From NCBI GenBank assembly GCA_004151065.3, contig NWUY0304170358.1:1-12272 (forward strand): 12,272 nt of DNA. The letters are read 5' to 3'. Under the pieces are notes generated by a model. That model did no database searches. It had not been told where the DNA came from and saw only the letters and a list, made by a program, of their open reading frames with translations. A program made the translations under genes and the position numbers. Source of the DNA: Larix sibirica. Lineage: Eukaryota; Streptophyta; Pinopsida; Pinales; Pinaceae. Below are positions 8,265 to 12,272 of the stretch, piece by piece. Within the stretch, counting starts at the first letter, position 1. Each line of letters begins with the position of its first letter.

Positions 8265-8830
8265 TTAGAGTTTAGCATATAGCTTATGCTCGCTCAAACA
8301 TTGCACCACTAGTTTCAAATGCTCTTCATGCTCTTCTTGCATCTTCAAATATCTTCGAATATCATCTAAAAATACATGTACAAATTTATATAGGTATTTT
8401 GGGAATAATCCATTGATCAAATTCATAAAAATGCTCCATGCATTTGTCAATCTAAATGGGACAAATTCAAATTCGAAATGTCCATATCCTGTCTTAAATG
8501 CAAATTTGGGTATATCTTCTTCTCCATTAATTAGTTGATGGTATCCATATCTCATAACATTATCACCCCTTTCATCTATTCAAAGAGATCATTGATTCTT
8601 GATAATGGATATTGGTTCCTTATTGTCGCTTTGTTTAGCTTATGATGGTCAATGAAAAGTATCCATGACCCATCTTTCTTCTTCAAAAATACCATTGGTT
8701 CTCCCTAGGGAATCTACTTAGGTGAATAAAACCTAGGTCTAAAAGTTCCTCAAGCTACATTTGTAACTCCTTTAACTCCAATTTCCTCGTGCTATAAGGA
8801 ACTCTAGACATAGGTTCTGTTTTGGCTTGA
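8265..8830 (-). pseudogene. Reverse transcriptase domain of Ty3/gypsy pol, frameshifted
   Basis: Blocks from high to low coordinates: LELKELQM, a stop, LEELLDLGFI; after a frame change MVFLKKKDGSWILFIDHHK and LNKATIRNQYPLSRINDLF (ending about 8580); then the 96-codon frame from 8555 with YGYHQL, EEDIPKFAFKTGYGHFEF, PFRLTNA and VHVFLDDI. The FLDD pair (about 8361-8366) is the YxDD-type catalytic centre, kept as FLDD. The stretch between NDLF and YGYHQ, which normally carries the first catalytic aspartate in FSKIDL, is shortened and mutated, so that residue is missing. After 8265 the match continues past stops (KCSFFQLETHYL). Usual RT length is about 180-200 residues; this one is nearly whole in extent but broken. 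Confidence 0.88.
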
Positions 8831-9010
8831 GTTCTATAATGAACTCTATCTCTCTTCGAAGGTAATCTAAGCAACTCCTCAGGAAACACATTGATAAACT
8901 TAGAAAATATAGGATGTTGACTCATATCCATAGTATCATCCTTATCATTCATTGCGATTATGACATACAACTTACATCCCTTGCATAGAGTTTTCTTCAA
9001 TTGTAATGTT
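8755..9010 (-). pseudogene. Protease-RT linker of Ty3/gypsy pol
   Basis: An 81-codon open frame from 9000 contains FSKFINVFPEELLRLPSKRD and PMSRVPYSTRKLELKELQM. This is the conserved plant gypsy stretch just before RT, usually F.DVFPEELPGLPP.R and PISK.PYRM.P.ELKEL. It begins KKTLCKGCKLYV, matching the KKLLRKGC-type block that normally follows the protease. The methionine at 9000 is internal; the parent frame began far upstream. The frame stops at 8755, just before the RT fingers. Confidence 0.82.
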
Positions 9011-9089
9011 GAAATAAACCTAAGTTAGGGATATTCCTCTCTTAGGTCCTATTAGAATCCTTTTATTATAATGCAAAATCATCTACGAA

Positions 9090-9420
9090 AGTCAAATTTT
9101 TCTCTTTACAATCTAACATCACCGCATGGCATTCTAGCTAATCCATACCTACGATGATGTCATAGGATTCTAAAGTAGTAGTGTAAAGGGGTGTCTTAGT
9201 AACGCACACTCCTAAGTCTACTTCAAAATATTTAACTAATTATCCTACTTCTCTAGTAGTACCAGATGCCATTTTGACTACATCCAAATATTCCTACTTG
9301 CTTGCCATTGCCTTACATCTAGATAAATCAATATATGAAATAAAAATGTTAGCTTCTCCTGAGTCTATTAGTAAGGAAAATTGGATACCTTTTATCTTAC
9401 CTATTGTCTTAAGCATGATA
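9090..9420 (-). pseudogene. Aspartic protease domain of Ty3/gypsy pol
   Basis: The frame running 9647-9294 contains IQFSLLIDSGEANIFIS, the retropepsin active site (usual form LIDSGATHNFIS; the catalytic aspartate codon is at 9363-9365). In the same frame, past stops, YDIIVGMD (9141-9164), a TAG stop in place of the usual W, then LECHAVMLDCK match the protease tail YDvIiGMDWLe.h.a.ldc. The active site reads DSGE where DSGA or DTGA is expected. The open frame upstream of about 9460 in this reading frame is not the Gag frame, because the zinc knuckle lies in another frame. Confidence 0.83.
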
Positions 9421-9479
9421 GGATCATTTCCTTCCTGGAAGTTGTTAATTGCTACATGAATTCTATGGGCCTTTCCCAT

Positions 9480-9600
9480 ATCTCCAATTGTAGGATGCAT
9501 TTTCCCCTCTGAATAGACCCCTTTGAGCATTTGGACAATCTCTTTGGAAATGCGGCCCTCCACATGTCCAACACCCTGTCTTGGTTTTCCCCTACACACT
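9480..9600 (-). pseudogene. Gag zinc knuckle of Ty3/gypsy element
   Basis: On the minus strand 9573-9535 reads CWTCGGPHFQRDC, a CX2CX3HX4C nucleocapsid zinc knuckle of the kind common in plant gypsy Gag, followed by PNAQRG. All four metal ligands are kept. The frame differs from that of the protease that follows, so a frameshift separates them, and a TAG stop comes about 26 codons after the knuckle. In intact elements this motif binds the RNA genome during packaging. Confidence 0.85.
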
Positions 9601-9770
9601 AAGCTGTGAAAAGTAAATCCATTGGTGTACTGGGATCGTTGCACCAATGGTATGCCATTATTGTACTGATATTGTTGTCTTGGTGATCTATAAGTTGGTA
9701 TTTATCCTCCCACTACACATCTCTAATTCCGTGTAATGGGACCCATATGGGTATCTACCACAATACTTGT

Positions 9771-10065
9771 CTATTTTTTTTTAAATAATTAAACCAAGGC
9801 CATTTTTTTGTTTGTAAATTATCTGAAGATGTTTATTTAAATTATCAACTGTTCTATTAATTCCATATGTCCTAATTTTGTATGGTTATAATTCCTCAAA
9901 AGTAAAGAATCTTTCTTTTTCATGAATACCATTTACTAATAGATATTTACCATATACTTTCACCATAATATCTTATTAAGAACTTTCATAATTATTTCTA
10001 TATAACATAATTATGCATGGTTAAATTAATTTTCTATTAATTAATATAAAATTCCAATTTTTATG
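9771..10065. other. AT-rich block without recognisable coding sequence
   Basis: About 295 bp, strongly AT-rich, containing no domain match on either strand. It lies where the conserved core of Gag should be, between the zinc knuckle side (below 9770) and possible N-terminal Gag remnants (above 10070). It may be a separate insertion such as a small non-autonomous element. I found no clear terminal inverted repeats or target duplication. Confidence 0.35.
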
Positions 10066-10069
10066 CAAA

Positions 10070-10620
10070 TTCATTGGATGATAGTTTGAAGCGTTATTGC
10101 AGCAGCGGCGACCTAGGTATTGGGAATGGCTCCCTCTCTCTAGGTTGTTTGCAGACAAATTCTATCATTTACACCAGCGGCTGCATGTGGACCTACACAT
10201 TAACTAGCATTTGTACCAGCATTGACACCAATTGTTGCATGTGGGCCTACACATTAATTTCTAAGAGCATTCGGTAGCTATGTTGTAAATTGTAATAATA
10301 AAGATTGAGATATTGTAATTATAAACATTGAAAGCAAATATATTGTATTTGAACCAATGTTTCATTGTTTCATTATTCATGAAAACAAATCATTTAGTTT
10401 GGAGATTGCCTGGGTCCTTAGCTACCACCCCCAACTCTCATTTCCTTCGATGCAAACTCTCACCGCCTCCACTGCCACCCACAAATTTCCTACTATTTTC
10501 ACTGCCATGGTTGTTATTTGCTCATTTAATTCCATACTTGATTCAATTGGCCTAGCTACGGTTGTTTGCACCATCCCCTCTATCTTTGTAAGAGCACTAT
10601 CCATTTCAACTGCACCATGA
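10070..10620 (-). pseudogene. Possible N-terminal Gag remnants of the Ty3/gypsy element
   Basis: On the minus strand a 60-codon frame at 10604-10422 (begins MDSALTKIEGMVQTTVARPI) is helix-forming with heptad-like hydrophobics. Further down, about 10257-10070, a Met/Leu-rich stretch (AHMQQLVSMLVQMLVNV) contains an 18-residue tandem repeat and then KQPREREPFPIP. Coiled-coil and Q/M/L-rich stretches are common in plant gypsy Gag N-termini, and position and strand fit the element below 9770. No specific Gag motif is seen, so this is an inference from location and composition. Open frames on the opposite strand at 10074-10620 are taken as shadows. Confidence 0.35.
10171..10278 (-). repeat. 54-bp tandem duplication (18 codons)
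   Basis: Two adjacent 54-bp copies, 10171-10224 and 10225-10278. Both start ACACCA and share GCATGTGGRCCTACACATTAA. The length is an exact multiple of three, so the repeat keeps the minus-strand reading frame (NV-stop-AHMQQLV / NV-stop-VHMQPLV). Both copies carry the same TAG at the same codon. Confidence 0.75.
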
Positions 10621-10856
10621 GGAACTCTTGTTGTTGATTCATAAAATCATAAAATATTATTTGAAGCAAGCAAGATGGGTAGATTCCACATAGACGGGGT
10701 TGGATACAGAGAATTGGGTAGATGAAGAATAATACCTTGGCCCTTGCCAGAAAAGAGATCAACCAAGTCGTTGATCAAATCCTAAACGTGCTCCTGCAAA
10801 TAGGTGCATATATTATCTTTCCCTCTCATCTTCTTTTCCATGAATGTTTCAATTTG
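10621..10856. other. No recognisable feature
   Basis: No domain, RNA gene or clear repeat is visible on either strand. The minus-strand open frame at 10580-10762 matches no family. The stretch lies between the possible Gag remnants and the plus-strand coiled-coil remnant, so it should contain the boundary between two elements. I could not place that boundary. Confidence 0.4.
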
Positions 10857-11216
10857 ATGAGTCCATGGGATCTCGAGAGATCTGCACAATAGGAGAAAAC
10901 ACTCGAATCATTGGAATGGGATGCACAAGTGGAATGAGAGGCACATAAATGAGAGCTAGAAGCCAAAGTTGCAGTAGATTATAAAGGAGTAGCAGAATCC
11001 AAGGAAACAACTGAGGCTACTAATGCTTTGGAAGATCAAATAAAAGCATAAGAAGATTCATAGGTTCTAAATAAAAAGGAGGAATAAGCAACAACATAAA
11101 TAATGAGGCTGGAAGAACATAATAAAAAGAAGAGCAAGAGCAAAAAGCCACTCAGCAAACAGAAATCCAATCAACAAGTCAACAGATGAAATCAACAATG
11201 AATTACACTCTTATAA
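10857..11216 (+). pseudogene. Stop-riddled coiled-coil-like coding remnant before a polypurine tract
   Basis: One plus-strand frame starting at ATG 10857 reads as a charged, helix-forming, coiled-coil-like protein for about 120 codons. It carries stops at 10890, 10935, 10950, 11049, 11061, 11085, 11097, 11187 and 11199, and a last TAA at 11214. Between stops the residues are strongly E/K/Q/A-rich (for example ELEAKVAVDYKGVAESKE and IMRLEEHNKKKSKSKK), unlike the alternative frames. Most internal stops sit where one C-to-T change would turn CAA, CAG or CGA into a stop. It ends directly before a purine-rich tract and a TGTTG LTR-like start, so it is probably the last ORF of an LTR retrotransposon. 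I do not recognise the family. Confidence 0.5.
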
Positions 11217-11224
11217 GAGGGAGG
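11216..11224 (+). other. Polypurine tract candidate
   Basis: AGAGGGAGGA-type purine run directly before TGTTGAATA at 11225. This is the position and composition of the plus-strand primer site beside a 3' LTR. Confidence 0.45.
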
Positions 11225-11318
11225 ATGTTGAATATACAGAATATTGCAGACTACTGCTTCTGTTGGTACTCATGCTAAGCCAACAAAACTATGTTGCAGA
11301 GGATGTTGAATAAACAGA
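11221..11318. repeat. Direct repeat GAGGATGTTGAATA, two copies 78 bp apart
   Basis: GAGGATGTTGAATATACAGAA (11221-11241) and GAGGATGTTGAATAAACAGAA (11299-11319) differ at one position. The spacing suggests a local duplication at the supposed LTR edge. Confidence 0.6.
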
Positions 11319-11356
11319 AGATGAAAAAAGTTGCACTCCATACAAACATGTTTGTC

Positions 11357-11531
11357 TTTTATTTGAATAAATATAGATAGACAAAGGAGAAATCTAACCA
11401 TAATTAAGGTTACATGAGTCAAGATTTTTTTAACTACATAATACTTTTATTTGAAGAACTATAGACAGACAAAGGAGCAATCTAACCATAATTAAGGTTA
11501 CGTGAGTCAAGCTTTTTTTTACTACATAATT
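11357..11531. repeat. 88-bp tandem duplication
   Basis: Two head-to-tail copies, 11357-11444 and 11445-11531. Both start TTTTATTTGAA and share AGACAAAGGAG, AATCTAACCATAATTAAGG, GAGTCAAG, a T-run and ACTACATAAT. They differ at about ten positions, so they are younger than the 180-bp array. They may be a duplicated LTR promoter segment, but no motif proves this. Confidence 0.85.
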
Positions 11532-11860
11532 TAACACCCATTTGAAAAAACAAATTACCATATTTGAATTTATTATCTTGGAGATGTTGTTTCTATGAGA
11601 AATCCCTTCATGCTAAGAAATAGAAAGACTCACAGAATTTAACGAGATTTCCGAGTTCTGAGCTTCAGCATAGGTGATGCAAGTCGGGTTGCCGAGACCT
11701 TCTTGCTTAACAATAAAACACGACACACACACACACACATTGACATGAGATGGATGCAAACAGGATTCCAAAAGCTGGCTTCCATTAGTTCAATCAATTA
11801 ACGGTTACAATGCGAAATGCAAGGTGTGTAAAAAAGTAAATGGTCAGCCTTAGCCTTTAC
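11532..11860. other. Non-coding stretch with AC microsatellite
   Basis: No coding match was seen. A short (AC)n run covers 11723-11739. Otherwise it is mixed sequence consistent with LTR or leader sequence, including CAGAATTTAACGAGATTTCC near 11632. Confidence 0.45.
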
Positions 11861-12060
11861 AATGTACATAAGTAAATGTGTGCTTTGTGTTTGTGTCGAT
11901 CTTCACCCTCTCCTGGTTCACTGCGGAACTCTGAGCTATGGTTCTGATTTTTCTGCCACTCGGTTGATGTGTGATTGTTCACTCCAATCTACTGATCAAC
12001 TCCCGAGTGACCGATCTCCCCCTTTTTGCATTTGCGCATTGGTCTTCTACCTTGTTGGTG

Positions 12061-12272
12061 CTATTTTGTTGTTCCCGAGATCACTCCCACTCCTGAGACA
12101 CGCTTCCTCTGTCTGCCGAATCCTCCCCGATCCTGCAGACCTACAGTTTTCAGTGCCCCTGGCCGTGCTACACAACCTCCACCTATGGTGACATCTGGCA
12201 TGTCTTCAACCGCCTTCAATAACTGCTCATAACTTCCTTAGCAACCCCGAATGACTACCAAGTACTCTACTT
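12061..12272 (-). pseudogene. Minus-strand open stretch with one in-frame stop, unrecognised
   Basis: In a region clearly richer in G+C than the rest, the minus-strand frame running from 12270 to a TAG at 12061-12063 holds only one stop (TAA, 12238-12240). It reads like protein: LLKAVEDMPDVTIGGG, then a Gly/Arg-rich stretch (GLQDRGGFGRQRKRVSGVG). The single TAA could be a decayed CAA. I recognise no domain. Plus-strand open frames overlap here (11862-12191 and 12026-12232) without family signs, so the coding strand is uncertain. Confidence 0.3.

Larger units (their letters stand above)
7790..9770 (-). mobile_element. Truncated, decayed Ty3/gypsy retrotransposon (gag end, protease, RT, RNase H start)
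   Basis: On the minus strand, reading from high to low coordinates, there is a Gag zinc knuckle, a retropepsin-like protease, reverse transcriptase and the beginning of RNase H. This is the Ty3/gypsy gag-pol order. The frame changes many times and stops interrupt every domain. The element is truncated inside RNase H at about 7790, where it abuts the satellite array. No integrase, polypurine tract or LTR of this element is seen. An endogenous pararetrovirus was considered, but the zinc knuckle, the protease tail and the RT blocks fit plant Ty3/gypsy elements better. Confidence 0.85.
11225..12272 (+). mobile_element. Possible 3' LTR (start) of an LTR retrotransposon, end not found
   Basis: The block begins TGTTGAATATACAGAA immediately after a polypurine tract, which fits the TG start of a plant LTR. 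A second copy of GAGGATGTTGAATA-ACAGAA lies at 11299-11318, so 11305 is an alternative start. No convincing matching CA end with a target duplication was found before the window ends. The only CAACA nearby (11281-11285) would give an implausibly short LTR. The LTR could run off the right edge, or different elements may be joined here. Confidence 0.35.

Noticed and set aside
9274-9459. Plus-strand 61-codon open frame
   Set aside because: It is the antisense shadow of the aspartic protease on the minus strand.
7790-9770. An endogenous plant pararetrovirus instead of a Ty3/gypsy element
   Set aside because: The protease tail (YDIIVGMD), the CX2CX3HX4C knuckle and the RT blocks fit plant Ty3/gypsy better, and no movement-protein region is seen.
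10328-10620. Plus-strand open frames of 75 and 87 codons
   Set aside because: They overlap each other and the minus-strand Gag-like frame, with low-complexity proline, serine and leucine content and no family match.

Overview
This looks like nuclear DNA from a large, repeat-rich land-plant genome. The very AT-rich composition, piled-up ancient transposons and complete lack of intact genes would suit a gymnosperm such as a conifer, but that is inference. I see no intact protein-coding gene, no tRNA or rRNA, and no CRISPR array. Nearly every open frame is short, and where a family is recognisable the frame is a broken piece of a transposable element.

Layout, left to right. (1) 1-1504 is the 5' end of an LTR retrotransposon on the minus strand. 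Its LTR (967-1504) is bounded by the perfect inverted pair TGTGGTTG/CAACCACA. Next to it, at 952-963, is a primer-binding site complementary to initiator tRNA-Met, and the internal region runs off the left edge. (2) About 1545-7788 is a repeat complex built from a diverged monomer of about 180 bp. Monomers run forward from about 1545 to 3260 and reverse from about 3490 to 4440, around a perfect 14-bp inverted repeat at 3361-3431. From about 4217 the reverse monomers join a roughly 1-kb non-satellite segment, and the composite of about 1.7 kb is repeated head to tail: 4217-5893, 5894-7603, and a stub at 7604-7788. (3) The 1-kb segment in each full unit is a decayed TNP2-type (CACTA / En-Spm, Transposase_21) transposase on the plus strand. 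It appears to keep an AT-rich intron. (4) At about 7788 the array is cut by a decayed Ty3/gypsy retrotransposon on the minus strand. Reading from high to low coordinates, it shows possible Gag remnants, a Gag zinc knuckle, aspartic protease, reverse transcriptase and the start of RNase H. (5) 10857-12272 holds a stop-riddled coiled-coil-like frame on the plus strand. It ends at a polypurine tract and a possible LTR start near 11225, followed by an 88-bp tandem duplication, a short AC microsatellite and a less AT-rich tail.

Nothing here works together as a pathway. The window records nested events: amplification of a satellite-like monomer, an inverted duplication of the array, capture of a CACTA transposase piece into a higher-order repeat, and truncation by retrotransposons. 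The most unusual feature is the composite of satellite and transposase arranged as a higher-order repeat next to an inverted array. All family assignments come from motif recognition by eye; no database search was run.
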